Assembly (NCBI GenBank): GCA_964017235.1
Contig: OZ024927.1
Location: forward strand, 24,819,160 to 24,883,159
Direction of reading: 5' to 3'
Length of the DNA stretch: 64,000 bases
Source: Sabellastarte sp. h YS-2021
Taxonomy: Eukaryota > Annelida > Polychaeta > Sabellida > Sabellidae
Shown here: positions 1 through 11,701 of the stretch, piece after piece
Layout of the letters: each line of letters begins with the position of its first letter
How positions within the stretch are numbered: the stretch's first letter is position 1
The notes under the pieces: model-generated
Database searches by the model: none
The model's input: only the letters and a program-made list of their open reading frames with translations
Told to the model about the DNA's origin: nothing
Made by a program: the position numbers and the translations under genes

Positions 1-1255
1 AATATCTCCCTTATTATTAGAAGGTTTCAAACCATATTTGGCAGTTATATACCTTAAGGCGTGGGAAAATTTTTCTGCGTGCTTAAATTTGACCTTTGAC
101 CTTTATGAAGGTCACATGATCAAAAACAATTTTTTGAAGTACACCCCACCCCCACCCACCGTCATCGCAGTTCAGGAAAAACTACTTGCTACACAGCCTT
201 ATCATTTGACACACCTGTTCATACTAGTGGGTGGACGATTAGACAAACGTTCGATTAATTGTCTGTGTCATGGTACAATCGCGTTCGGTCACTGATAACT
301 TCTGGAAATCGATTAAATCTTCCCCTTCTTTATGTGTCTCAATATCCACGTGTTTTTTTATATTTTAGGCAGTTTCCTAAACTTTCTTTTAATAAATCAA
401 GAGATTTGTCACAAATTTTGTGTTTGTTTATAACTGCCGCCATATTTACCGAAAGTGAGTGCTTTTGGTGGGTACTAAATGTCGGAAACACTGTTATTCT
501 TACCGGATTGACATATACTTCATCCCAGAATGTGTTTCAGGATATATTGGCCAACAGTGGAGTAAAAAAGTCGATTATGGGTCGATCATCGGTTGGCAAA
601 ATTGACGAATATTCGACCATCAAAATTGAGGCGATTCCACTCACTAGTTCATACTATCGAAAACGGGAGCTGATTAGATTTTGGGAGCAATCCCTTGAAA
701 AATGTCTCATGTATGAGTGATTTTCTGACACCTTCCAATCTGAAAGCCTTAAATTTAGGTCAACCCCCCTATTATCTTCTTAAGTATTGCATTTAGAGCC
801 ATAAAATGTATTGGGAGGTAATAGGAAACCATATGTGGAGAGTCTAAATAGCCGGTCAGTTTTACCCCACGGCCCCCTCTTATGGGTCAAACTGGGGTAA
901 TAAAATAGCTGATTTTGAATTTTTGTCTTATATCTCCTTTATTGTTGCTTTTATACCTTCAGAATGTATTAAGAGGTATTGGGAAAGCATATGTGGAGAG
1001 TCTAAATAGTCGGTCAGTTTTACCCCCCCGACCTCCCCTTATGGGCCAAACTGGGGTCATAAATAGCTGCTTTGGAATTTTTGCCTTATATCTCCTTTAT
1101 CGTTGCTTTTATAGCTTCAGAATGTATTAAGAGGTATTGGGAAAGCATACTGCGCAGCTTTGTGCATTGTTAGCTTTACAGCATGCTTATTAAAACCACA
1201 AAGCATTTAAACTTTTAGGGATGCTTCGCTTTTGTTAGCAAAAGCATTCCTCTAG
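1..1255 (+). mobile_element. Helitron-like element HL1, copy 1 (5' end outside window)
   Basis: The sequence matches the copy at 12479-14014 for most of its length: the same opening stretch, the same GGTCAGTTTTACCCC units, and the same tail. The 3' end has a hairpin at 1228-1245 (GCTTTTG, loop TTAG, CAAAAGC), a 6-nt spacer and CTAG at 1252-1255, followed by T. A hairpin just upstream of a CTRR terminus with a T beyond it is the classical Helitron 3' signature. Only two to three of the internal ~157-bp units are present, against about six in copy 2. No replicase/helicase coding is visible, so it is non-autonomous. It sits inside a 133-bp tandem array, which resumes directly at 1256. It is interrupted by a hAT-like MITE at 225-646. 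Confidence 0.7.
225..646. mobile_element. hAT-like MITE with 8-bp target duplication
   Basis: A 422-bp insertion inside HL1 copy 1. It is flanked by the direct repeat GTTCATAC (217-224 and 647-654). The other copy of HL1 carries this 8-mer only once (12778-12785) with uninterrupted flanks, so the empty site is present in the same window. Terminal inverted repeats are short and imperfect: TAGTGGGTGGA on the left and TAGTGAGTGGA on the right when reverse-complemented. The 8-bp duplication and the TAGTG start fit the hAT superfamily. Open frames inside resemble no transposase I recognise, so it is taken as non-autonomous. Confidence 0.8.
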
Positions 1256-2860
1256 TTATCTCTAAAACTATTGCGGATACCCAATTTTTATCAAATAACT
1301 CATTCATCTACTTTTGGGAGAGCTTTCACATGGTGAAGTTTCAGACCCGTAGATAATTACTCACCTACTCAAAATGAGTAAATGCGAATTATCTCTTAAA
1401 AGTATTGCAGATAGCCAATTTTTCTCAAATAACTCATTCACCTACTTTTGGAAGAGCTTTCACATGGTGAAGTTTCAGACCCATAGCTAATTACTCACCT
1501 ACTCAAAATTAGTAAATGCGAATTATCTCTAAAAGTATTGCACATAGCCAATTTTTCTCAAATAACTCATTCACCTACTTTTGGGAGAGCTTTCACTCGG
1601 TGAAGTTTCAGACCCGTAGCTAATTACTCACCTACTCAAAATGAGTAAATGCTAATTATCTGTAAAAGTATTGCGGATACCCAATTTTTATCAAATACTC
1701 ATTCATCTACTTGTGGGAGAGCTTTCACATGGTGAAGTTTCAGACCCATATGCCCAGGTCACACAGTGGCGAGGGTGCTACGATGATATCTGCGAATATA
1801 GAAGAACAGAGGCGACTTCAAATTCGCCAGAATTCGCCAAAAAAAAGCGGGAAAGTGTAGTCATGTGATAAATGATCTTCATACTTCTATGACCCCTCTA
1901 CGATGTTCTACGATGCCTTTCGAATGTCCTGAGACAAAGCAAGAATATACAAAGAATACCCTACGAACTGGTGAAGATATCTGGCGAATTTACCCACGAA
2001 TCAGCCACAAGTAGGGGAGAATGAATGCGATACTTGAAGAATCTTCTACGACAAAGGAAGAATCAGTTGAGAACAAGGAAGAATATCTGGCGAATTTACT
2101 GAGAACAGGAAGGTAGTACGATTTGCTGGAGAATGTCCTACCACAGAGCTACGATGTAGAAGAATCTGCTACCAATAGTGGCGAATTCTAATGGCAAACT
2201 AAAAAATGGCCACGAATCAGCGAATACCGGTGATAGTTTTGAACAGTTTGAAACTGTCGTAGCTAGATGACGATCCATGGAGAATGGTAAAGAACAGTGA
2301 AGATGGACCAAGAATTTGCTACCAACAGGGAAGAATTTCAGGATCGTGCATATTCGCCACTAAAAGTCACCACAGTGTGACCTGGCTTATAGCTAATTAC
2401 TCACCTACTCAAAATGAGTAAATGCAAATTATCTCTAAAAGTATTGCAGATAGCCAATTTTTCTCAAATAACTCATTCACCTACTTTTGGGAGAGCTTTC
2501 ACTTGGTGAAGTTTCAGACCCATAGCTAATTATTCACCTACTCAAAATGAGTAAATGCGAATTATCTCTAAAAGTATTGAGGATACCCAATTTTTATCAA
2601 ATAACTCATTCGTCTACTTTTGGGAGAACTTTCACTTGGTGAAGTTCCAGACCCGTAGATAATTATTCACCTACTCAAAAGGAGTAAATGTGAATTATCT
2701 CTTAATAGTATTGCAGATAGCCAATTTTTCTCAAATAACTCATTCACCTTTTTGGAAGAGCTTTCACACACGAAAATGAAAAATTGTGAATATCTCGGGA
2801 AAAGCTATTTCTTCTCCTTTAATGCTCGGCGGGAGATACACACCACGGCAGTGGTCTTGT
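1256..2860 (+). repeat. 133-bp tandem array, 3' part of a Helentron-like element
   Basis: Head-to-tail units contain a core like TTATCTCTAAAAGTATTGCA followed by CAAATAACTCATTCACCTAC and an AATGAGTAAATG block. The period in the sister array at 21780-23130 is 133 bp. The element appears to end at a small hairpin, ACCAC-GGCA-GTGGT (2842-2855), followed by CTTGT, the same end as at 23268-23287. The array is interrupted by HL1 (ending at 1255) and by the MITE at 1751-2388. There is no coding. Confidence 0.75.
1751..2388. mobile_element. TIR MITE of about 638 bp inserted in the 133-bp array
   Basis: The array reads smoothly from its flanks if this block is removed. The ends are inverted repeats sharing CCAGGTCACAC followed by GTGG. 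The flanking triplet ATA (1748-1750 and 2389-2391) is duplicated. A TA dinucleotide duplication is equally compatible and is also what the related partial copy at 10398-10661 shows. The interior is rich in GAATTCGCC and GAAGAAT-like words and has no transposase. The superfamily is uncertain; Tc1/mariner-type TA insertion is one possibility. Confidence 0.65.
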
Positions 2861-3271
2861 CAAAAATTTTTGTCTCCCCAAAAATGGTGGCCATTTTGAA
2901 TTTTCAAAGTTTTTGCAAAACACAAAAATGCTTATATCTCAAAAACCATGCTAGATGGAGCGAACTCAACAAAATTTTTGACCTGGTGGGTATCTCTGTA
3001 GAGTAGCCATGCCAATTTTCAAAATATTTTTGTCTCGCCAAATATAGCGGACATTTTTAATTTTCGAATTTTTTGTAAAACACAAAAATGCTTATATCTT
3101 GAAAACAGTGCTAGATAGAGCAGACTGCACTGACTTTGGTTGCCACAACAGTATAAGGCTAGAAACGAAGCATTTTCTTAATACTTTAGCACTCACCTTT
3201 ATATCCTTTTCGGGACGCTTTGTTTTTGCTATGCAAAAACATTATCTTTTTTTTTGCGAGCAATCCTCTAG
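2861..3271 (+). mobile_element. 3' remnant of an outer Helitron-like element
   Basis: Diverged repeat units (ATGCTTATATCTC..AAACC, with a GGCCATTTTGAATTTTC block) are related to the 169-bp family elsewhere. The segment ends with a 9-bp hairpin at 3221-3241 (TGTTTTTGC, loop TAT, GCAAAAACA) and CTAG at 3268-3271, followed by TTT. I read it as the right part of an element into which the preceding array element was inserted; its left part is not in the window. Confidence 0.5.
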
Positions 3272-3740
3272 TTTGACTTCATAATGTGTGACATTTTGAA
3301 TCTCTACAGTGCCACAGAAGAACCTTTCAAGGACTCCATTTTTTTTCAGTAAGGCTTTGCTGAATAAATGAATGGACTAGATAAACATGCAGACCAAAAG
3401 TGGTATTTGTTGTTCAAATTTATCCGAAAGCAGGGTACCACAGCTCTTTGAACTTTCTTGTTTTATTCACAACCAGTCATGAATCCCCAAAATTTGGTTC
3501 CATTCCACCTAGTTCATCAACAAATTAACTACGGGTGGCTTGTTACCAATGTTAGTTTTTTTGCTAACAAGCTCTAAATGTCTTGCAAACCAGAATTTAT
3601 TAAAATCTGAGAATTCTTGAAATTCTGCTTCCCCCAATTCTCCTACCCATGGTATTATGACCTGTGAGCGTCTTGAAAGCCCTGTTAAACCCAGAAATAT
3701 ATCAAATTTTTATCTGTTGTATTTATATTAATCTTTATAG
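3272..3740 (+). other. Intron sequence upstream of FN3 exon 1
   Basis: AT-rich sequence with no recognisable coding or repeat structure. It ends in a 3' splice acceptor, CTTTATAG, immediately before the exon at 3741. Confidence 0.6.
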
Positions 3741-3886
3741 TTCCCACTGCACCAAGAAATCTGGCTGCTGACCCATCATTTGACTCCATGGATGTTTCCT
3801 GGCAGTTACCAGAAGAACAGAATGGTGTCCTGACAGAATATAACCTCACATATACATTCTCTGGGGACGTAAATGGAGAAATGCGG
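3741..3886 (+). CDS. Exon 1 (window): first half of FN3 domain a, usherin-like gene
   Basis: A 146-bp exon between acceptor CTTTATAG (ends 3740) and donor GTATTT (starts 3887). It begins with two bases completing a codon (phase 1) and ends on a full codon (phase 0). It encodes about 48 residues starting PTAPRNL and including MDVSWQLPEEQNGVLTEYNL, the strand A-C part of a fibronectin type III domain: proline-rich start, core Trp, then NG followed by the Y-x-L strand. The second half is exon 2, and the phases agree exactly. FN3 domains are extracellular beta-sandwich modules of adhesion and receptor proteins. The gene starts upstream of this window. That it is usherin-like is inferred from exon 2. 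Confidence 0.85.
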
Positions 3887-5539
3887 GTATTTGATTTTAA
3901 TACTATTTGAAAGTTCAAGAGCACTGGTTACAGAATCCAGTACTAAGGTCTTTGCACCATACTTGTGGGCAAAATAACCTTTTGCTTGTTTTAACATCAG
4001 GAAACCAATCTGAAAGTATTTGCTTTCTAATATTTGTAAACATCAAGTTCATATTTATATTTTTGTCAGCTGTACCATTGATATTACACCAGTTTCAAGT
4101 GACATGGCATTATAGTTGCCTTGTCACCTTTAGTTTTAAAAAAATGGCCAGACAGTATAACAAAACAAGAACTTCTTCTGTCCCCATTCTTAGCAAGACA
4201 TAGGATTTATTGAATACAACTTGCAAGCTCGTTAGTATAAAGTTTGCATAAACTACAGCCTGAACTATTCTGGCTTGTGATTCTCCCTGGTAGTGAAGAA
4301 AAACACTTGCCCAATATAATAGAAAACTTGCTGAATGTCATATACAGAGAAAATATATCTCAAATGAAGCTAATAGTATTATACTAGTATGTAGCATGAG
4401 TTTTGTTTATCTTCATGAGTGATCTATTTTTTCTATATATTACTGGTATATTGAATAAGGGATGTTTGACTTTATTATCTACCAGTTTTATGATTTATGA
4501 GTAAAATACACCCATATTTCATGAAGTGCAAAAATGATTGCATTTTATTTAGGGGGACAAGTAAAAATAAATACTTGATTTTTTTAACTTGCAACTTTTC
4601 CGTCATTTTTTGTATGAAATTTTATGCAACAAAACCAGCAGAAGTGCAGTAGAAGTATCTTTCTAATGATATATATATATATATAACGTATTAATTTTGT
4701 ACATAACAAAGTTTCCGAGATATTGATGAAAAATCAGCAGTTGTTGACTAATTTGTAACAGTAATTACGCATAGTGAGTGGTGCTAGTGTAGACAAAAAA
4801 AATTATCCCCCTCATTATATCAAATACAGCTTGTGGTGGGTAATAAATTATTTCATAGGTAACATGGATAACGGGTGGAAATCATGCACATTATTGGCTG
4901 TTTCATCACTGTTGGAGTTATCTGTTAGTCATGAGACAGACCTTAAATAGTGGTATGAGGTGCTTGAAACATAAAACAAGAACAAATTCAGGGACTCACA
5001 TTCTAGTAATAACCAACTGAATATACCAGTGGAGCAAACTTAAGTGGCTAATGCCTTAAGTGCTCACTTGTAAATGCCTCAAATAGGATACAGTTTGTTG
5101 GAAGCTCATGTTAAAACCCATTAATACAACAGAATGGGAGTGCAAGAAAGCAAAAAAAAATAATCAATTAACTTACAATGGATTTTACAGTTTCGCTGAC
5201 TTGTATTTTAATTTTTGGAAATCCTTAAATGCTCTAAGGATTTTATGAAATCTAGACTGGCGGAAACTCACTGCAGTATGATCACCCATGGACTGAGGTT
5301 TTCATCTGGACTAAGCCATTATTTATAAATACAGATTGGTAGTGAATGATATAAAATATTACTTTTATTATCAGGTTATTTTCTTCATATAATCCAAACA
5401 CATTGTATATTGATATTTTTGTATTAAATTTTAAATTTACATTTTATTAAATAGTTTAAGCCTTATCATAGTAATATAATAAGTAGTAACATCATGCTTC
5501 ACCCGACATACATTGCAGAGATTATCATTTACAATTTTT
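3887..5539 (+). other. Intron 1, first part, with a short TA microsatellite
   Basis: AT-rich intron of the FN3 gene with no coding support. A short (TA)n run lies near 4669-4686. The final bases before 5540 are a T run into which the next element appears to have inserted. Confidence 0.6.
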
Positions 5540-7370
5540 ACCCCACAGCCCTTAAGGGCTGTCGGGGTATTGTTTTCACCCATGGTGTCCGGATGGGCGG
5601 GCGGGCGGCGGGAAATAGTTTGTCCGGGCTGTATCTCAGAAACCGTAAGGTGTAGGAAGTTGATACTTGGTAGGGACATTGGTTAGGAGGTGTAGGTGTG
5701 CAACGTCATGGTCTGACCTTGATTTGACCTTTGACCTTGCCGTAGTGACCTTGAGTTTGAAAATCTTGTCCGGGCTATATCTCGGAAACCGTAAGGTGTA
5801 GGAAGTTGATACTTGGTAGGGACATTGGTTAGGGGGTGTAGTTGTGCAACGTCATGGTCTGACCTTGATTTGACCTTTGACCTTGCCGTAGTGACCTTGA
5901 CCTATAAAATCTTGTCCGGGCTATATCTCGGAAACCGTAAGATGTAGGAAGTTGATACTTGGTAGGACTATTGGTTAGGGGGTGTAGGTGTGCAACGTCA
6001 TGGTCTGACATTGATTTGACCTTGCCGTAGTGACCTTGAGTTTGAAAATCTTGTCCGGGCTATATCTCGGAAACCGTAAGGTGTAGGAAATTGATACTTG
6101 GTAGGGACATTGGTTGGGGGCTGTAGGTGTGCAACGTCATGGTCTGACCTTGATTTGACCTTTGACCTTGCCGTAGTGGCCTTGACCTATAAAATCTTGT
6201 CCGGGCTATATCTCGGAAACCGTAAGGTGTAGGAAGTTGATACTTGGTAGGACTATTGGTTAGGGGGTGTAGGTGTGCAACGTCATGGTCTGACCTTGAT
6301 TTGACCTTTGACCTTGCCATAGTTACCTTGACCTATAAAATCTTGTCCGGGCTATATCTCGGAAACTGTAAGGTGTAGGAAGTTGATACTTGGTAGGGAT
6401 ATTGGTTTAGGGGGTGTAGGTGTGCAACATCATGGTGTGACCTTGATTTGACCTTTGACCTTGCCGTAGTGACCTTGACCTTTAAAATCTTGTCTGGGCT
6501 ATATCTCGGAAACTGTAAGGTGTAGGAAGTTGATATTTAGTAGGGACATTGGTTAGGGGGTGTAGGTGTGCAATGTCATGGTGTGACCTTGATTTGACCT
6601 TTGACCTTGCCGTAGTGACCTTGACCTATAAAATCTTGTCCGGGCTATATCTCAGAAACCGTAAGGTGTAGGAAGTTGATACTGTGTAGGGATATTGGTT
6701 AGGGGGTGTAGGTGTGCAACGTCATAGTCTTACCTTGATTTGACCTTTGACCTTGCCGTAGTGGCCTTGACCTATAAAATCTTGTCCAAGTTATATCTCA
6801 GAAACCGTAAGGTGTAGGAAGTTGATACTGTGTAGGGATATTAGTTAGGGGGTGTAGGTGTGCAATGTCATGGTCTGACCTTGATTTGACCTTTGACCTT
6901 GCCGTAGTGACCTTGACCTATAAAATGTTGTCCGGGCTCTATCTCGGAAACCGTAAGGTGTAGGAAGTTGGTACTTGGTAGGGACATTGGTTAGGGTGTG
7001 TAGGTGTGCAACATCATGGTCTGACCAGGATTTGACCTTTGACCTTGCCGTAGTGACCTTGAGTTCGAAAATCTTGTCCGGGCTATATCTCGGAAACCGT
7101 AAGGTGTAGGAAGTTGATACTTGGCAGGGACATTGGTTAGGGGGTGTAGTTGTGCAACGTCATGATCTGACCTTAATTTGACCTTTGACCTTGCCGTAGT
7201 GACCTTGACCTATAAAATCTTGTCCGGGCTATATCTTGGAAACCGTAAGGTTGAGGAAGTTGATACTTGGTAGGGACATTGGTTAGGGGCTATAGGTGTG
7301 TATTATCATGGTGTCACCTTAATTTGACCTTTGACCTTGTCGTTGTGACCTTGACCTATAAAATCTTGTT
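5540..7370 (+). mobile_element. Palindrome-headed element with a 145-bp tandem array
   Basis: It begins after a T run with a long hairpin at 5540-5568: ACCCC and CAGCCC pair with GGGCTG and GGGGT across a TTAA loop. A CpG-rich stretch (GGGCGGGCGGGCGGCGGG) follows. About twelve head-to-tail units come next, built on TTGTCCGGGCTATATCTCGG, AAACCGTAAGGTGTAGGAAG and GACCTTGATTTGACC; starts at 5766 and 5911 give a 145-bp period. The array fades at about 7370 near ATCTTGTT, and no convincing 3' hairpin is visible. There are no genes; minus-strand open frames simply read through the units. The plan matches the other Helentron-like elements here. Confidence 0.7.
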
Positions 7371-8514
7371 GCACCTTTGGGTCTGTCTTTTGATGCAGAT
7401 TAAGCACTGTTAAAGTCATATTAGAATTTATTAAGAATTTTACTTTCATAACTCCCCATTGTAAGAGATAGAATTTCATCAAGTGAGCCACAGATTTTGC
7501 TCCAACACCACACATAAGGATTCATTAAATGTATTACCACTTCTGTATGCATGGTAATATTCAAACCATCTAAACCATAATTCGGCCATGCAGATGTAGA
7601 TAAAGAGTGTTGAATTTTAGTTTGCTGATTAATGCTGTCATCTTGTTATTGAATTATCTTGTTTTAATACTTCATCTTTATATGCATGATCTTTCTTTTA
7701 AACATTATTTCTCCATTTAAACATTATTTGGACCTTTATATAACTGACAGTGCTCTGAAAGTATCCTGAAGTTTGTACTGGTACAGTACTTCTGTATCTC
7801 ATGGTGTTGAAAATATTTCCCTAGGCTGTGGGGTACGGGCATCTCTGATGCTATTTTTATAAAGGTTAAGTTACATGTATAGTGACCACATTTCCCTAAA
7901 TAAAAAATGTACTTATACTGCACTTGTTTATGACAACTAAATGTATATTAAAAAAAATCCAGTTTTAACTTCAGATTTTTATGGCAATTCTGCATGAATT
8001 TCAATGCAATAAGTTTGAGCATATATTGTTCTGTGAAAGTACCTTCTAATGATTATTTGTAGGTGATATAGTTCTTGCAATATTTGCACAAAAAAATGGC
8101 ACTTGCGAAGGCATTTTTGATTGTTATTATCCGTTGTGAAGCATTCAAGGTAATAAAAGTAAAATATTACCTGTTCCTTATTTCACAGTAGTTAGGTCAC
8201 ATAGTTCAAGTGGTAGAGAACAAAGAGAGGAGTCTTCACAGTCTTTAACATATATGCATAGGTCCAAATCTAAGCACCCTATTGGGGCCACCCCTTCATA
8301 GCTTTTCAATAACAAGGAGACATCAGCTGAAATAAATGGCCTAAGTCTGCGATAAACCTTGTAAGTCTAATAAGACGATGCCAATTTTTGAAGTAAAATA
8401 TGGAAAGTGCCTCGCTTTCACAATATCACCCCTCAAAAATTCATATTTCTTACAATCAAATTTATCTACCAAGGACGCAAAGTATGTAGCATGTACTACA
8501 ATATTTTTTTGTAG
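7371..8514 (+). other. Intron 1, last part
   Basis: AT-rich intron sequence. I see no gene, array or element end. It closes with a T-rich tract and acceptor TTTTTTTGTAG at 8504-8514. Confidence 0.6.
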
Positions 8515-8668
8515 AATTACACAAACTGGACAACTTTTGCTGCAGGAGACACATCATTTCTGCTACATGGACTGCAAGCCTATGCCACCTATTACCTGAG
8601 TCTGTACACATGTACCAGTGTAGGATGTGGGGACTCGGCTTTTGGTGAAGAACAACTACTTATAGGAG
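8515..8668 (+). CDS. Exon 2 (window): second half of FN3 domain a, usherin-type CTSVGC motif
   Basis: A 154-bp exon starting in phase 0, matching exon 1, and ending one base into a codon before donor GTGACT at 8669. It encodes about 51 residues. It opens NYTNWT, a possible N-glycosylation site, and then has GLQAYATYYLSLYTCTSVGC followed by GDSAFGEE. The L-x-x-Y-x-x-Y-x-L pattern is the canonical FN3 strand E-F region. The paired cysteines in CTSVGC are a hallmark I associate with usherin (USH2A) FN3 repeats, an extracellular stereocilia and photoreceptor adhesion protein in vertebrates. Orthology is inferred from this motif alone; another cysteine-bearing FN3 receptor is possible. Confidence 0.85.
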
Positions 8669-10397
8669 GTGACTTTCACTTTTGACTGTGTTGCACTCTT
8701 GTGAAGGTTTTCAGTCCTAGTAATTTTGGCGAGGCTGTATATCCGGAAACTGGTAATGCAGTAATTTATTTCCGATACCATCAGCGGTAACTAAAGTGAT
8801 TTTAAATGAGCGATAATTGAGGAATGTATGCGATCAGAGTAATTTGTTTTTACATTAATCTCAGTATAAGTAACCATAGCTGTCTTATTTCTGGTCTGAT
8901 TTTTATAATTTTTTCATCATTGTGTTCAGAATTGTGGCAGATGTGTTGGCCTTACCAATACCATTTTGTGGGGGGCTGCTTGGTTGTTGTTTAATTACAA
9001 CAAGGTTCAACAAGACCACTAATTAGTCAAACTGACCCCAAAGTGGCCCTCCGGCTCGAGCCCCCAGTCAACAGCAGTTGACACAAAATTTCCCAAGTCA
9101 GATCATTTCTGCAACATGCCCAGGTCCAGTGGTCATCCTTAGTTAATAGGGAGGCTGTGCCTCATATTCATAAGGTAGGGTATTCAGAGACAACAATCAA
9201 CAGAAATACCATAGTTCAACTACGATTACATTTATTCACCAAAATTACCCCCTTCCAAACCATACAGTCATTACAGTTGAATAAGATCCAGCCATAGAAC
9301 AAGATAAATTCATTTAAATATTGTAGATACACAAGTTACATTAAACTGAATGGATACACCATTCCATGTAAGAGTTCAAAATAATGCTTATTGAATGCTT
9401 ATTAAATTTACAAGAAACTGTTGAACAAGAATGTAACCCCCAAATATTCCCAAATGATACTTAATTGGTTCACTAGTGAAACTAAGTGAAAGGCAGAACC
9501 ACAAAATAGTCATCTCAAAAGCCATGGTAACATCAACGAATCCTTAGAATATAAACTTAACTAAACTAAATAAGGTTGAACTTCTCACTCTCATTTGAAT
9601 GACTGACTAAACTGATAAAGCTAGTCTCAGGGACAGACTAACATTAAGCAAAAACTTAAATTGACAAATAAATTCTAAACAAAGTGACATTTAACACACT
9701 TATCATACCTTTCATACTAAATTAACATATAGATCAGATTTAATTATATAATTACCTTGAACAGCTATCTTCAGGATGAATTTGGCCTGATTAACTATAA
9801 AATTACTAATTTAAGGGACCATGATTGACTTACATGATCTCAGGACAACTGCATGTTGTCAGAGTTCCCAGTGAAGACGACTATATGTCTTTCTCGTGGC
9901 AACCCTAGTAACCTTATATGTAAAGGAAAACACTTAACCTTAATAAACTGGAGAATTAACTTAATGTTTAACCAAAAGGTCCACTTGACCGAAAGGCTAG
10001 CCTGCATGGTCAAGACTCTAAGCCAAGCAGATTAATTTTGCCTATATTTGTATACAATATATACAGCCTAGATGACAGTATATACTGTATGTACTGCCTA
10101 CATGAAATTATGATATAAAATCATTATATATTTATGAGCTGCCTGCACAGACACCCCATAATATACCCTTATGATAATAACCTACATTTTAGACAATGCC
10201 TACACCTGTATGATAGTACACATTTTATATACTGTTTAATCTAAACTTACAATACAGTTAATAAAGTCATATTGTGTATGAGCTGCCAGCACAGGCACCC
10301 CGTAATTTAGACCTATCTCACTATTTGAACCTATAACATACAATGTATACAGCGTGAATGAAAGTACACATTGTACATGCTGTTTATTCTAAGTTTA
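8669..10397 (+). other. Intron 2, first part, with a degenerate tandem repeat near its end
   Basis: No coding sequence is recognised. From about 9200 the + strand becomes rich in A and C. Between about 10050 and 10397 there are two to three degenerate copies of a roughly 140-155-bp unit: TATGAGCTGCC followed by GCACAG and CACCCC recurs near 10134 and 10277, and a CTGTTTA-TCTAA block recurs near 10220 and 10380. Confidence 0.45.
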
Positions 10398-10661
10398 TTC
10401 TCCCCTACTTGTAGCTGATTTGTGGGTAAATTCGCCAGATATCTTCACCAGTTCGTAGGGTATTCTTTGTATATTCTTGCTTTGTCTCAGGACATTCGAA
10501 AGGCATCGTAGAGGGGTCGTAGAAGTATGAAGATCTTTTATCACGTGACTACACTTTCCCGCTTTTTTTTGGCGAATTCTGGCGAATTTGAAGTCGCCTC
10601 TGTTCTTCTATATTCGCAGATATCATCGTAGCACCCTCGCCACTGTGTGACCTGGGCATAA
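10398..10661 (-). mobile_element. Partial copy of the MITE at 1751-2388, reversed
   Basis: Reverse-complement match to about the first 264 bp of the MITE at 1751. The terminal GTGTGACCTGGGCA lies at the right end, next to a TA and the host sequence of the 169-bp array. The other end of the MITE is missing; the match stops abruptly at about 10398. Confidence 0.65.
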
Positions 10662-11701
10662 CCGTGCGAGATAGAGCGATTTTGTCAAAATTTTCGACCC
10701 ACAGGGTATCTGAGCATTGTACTCTTGGCAATTTTTAAAAAATTTTCCCCTCCCCTAAAATGGCGGCCATTTTGAATTTTCGAATTTTTGCCAAAAATGG
10801 CAAAACACAAATTTGCTTCTATCTCCTTAACCGTGCGGGATAGAGCGATTTCGTCAAAATTTTCAACCCACAGGGTATCTAAGGAATGTACTCTTTGCAA
10901 TTTAAAAAAAAATTTCCCCTCCTCAAAAATGGCGGCCATTTTGAATTTTCGAATTTTTGCCAAAAATGGCAAAACACAAATTTGCTTCTATCTCCTTAAC
11001 CGTGCGAGATAGAGCGATTTCTTCAAAATTTTCGACCCACAGGGTATCTAAGGAATGTACTCTTTGCATTTTTCAAAAAAATTTCCCCTCCTCAAAAATA
11101 GCGGCCATTTTGAATTTTCGAATTTTTGCCAAAAATGGCAAAACACAAATTTGCTTCTATCTCCTTAACCGTGCGAGATAGAGCGATTTCGTCGAAATTT
11201 TCGACTCACAGGGTATCTAAGGAATGTACTCTGCAATTTTTGCCCAAAATGGAAAAACACAAATTGGCCTTAACCATGCAAAATAGAGTTATTTCGTTGA
11301 AATTTTCGACCCATAGGGTATCTAAGAAATGTACTCTCGGCAATTTTCAAAAAATTTTCCTTTTCCCAAAAATGGCGGCCATTTTGAATTTTCAAATTTT
11401 TGCCAAAAATAGAAAAACAGGAATTTGCTTCTATCTTCTTAACCGTGCAAGATAGAGTGATTTCGTCAAAATTTTCGTCCCAACCAATGCAAAAAGGCAT
11501 GAAGCTGAAATAATTTACATCTACACTAATAAATATTTAAGCATCATTGATATATTTTACAAATGAAACAGGGTCTTGTAAGACTACTGTAAAATTTTGG
11601 CAAAAGGTTCATGGGGTGGACATTACAGATGATAATGTGTGTTCTTCTATGCTATCCTGTTTCTGTTCGCACCTACTATCAACAGGGCGTCCTATTTCTA
11701 G
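10662..11701 (+). mobile_element. Helitron-like element HX, truncated copy with 169-bp array
   Basis: Units starting ATCTCCTTAACCGTGCG recur at about 10820, 10990 and 11159, a 169-bp period. Each carries GATTTCGTCAAAATTTT and GGCGGCCATTTTGAATTTTC. After the array comes a unique tail ending AACAGGGCGTCCTATTTCTAG at 11701, nearly identical to the tail ending at 57044. The left part is missing or displaced by the MITE fragment. Overlapping open frames on both strands are read-through of the repeat and not genes. Confidence 0.7.

Noticed and set aside
259..720. 153-codon + strand frame
   Set aside because: Lies over the hAT-like MITE and its flank; no transposase motif and it crosses the element boundary.
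5437..6320. Minus-strand open frames of 60-86 codons with a shared PTSYGFRDIARTRFYRSR-like segment
   Set aside because: Read-through of the 145-bp array, recurring because of the repeat.
8378..8599. 73-codon + strand frame
   Set aside because: Overlaps FN3 exon 2 in a different frame and crosses the splice acceptor.
9035..9075. Second primer-binding-like site on the - strand (TGGGGGCTCG near 9055)
   Set aside because: Only ten bases match tRNA-Pro and no LTR or gag lies in the right position.
10549..11500. Overlapping open frames on both strands with repeated words such as FASISLTVRDRAISSKFSTH
   Set aside because: They are the 169-bp tandem unit read in rotating frames, also at 49468-50421 and 56042-56798; no start or codon signal is independent of the repeat.
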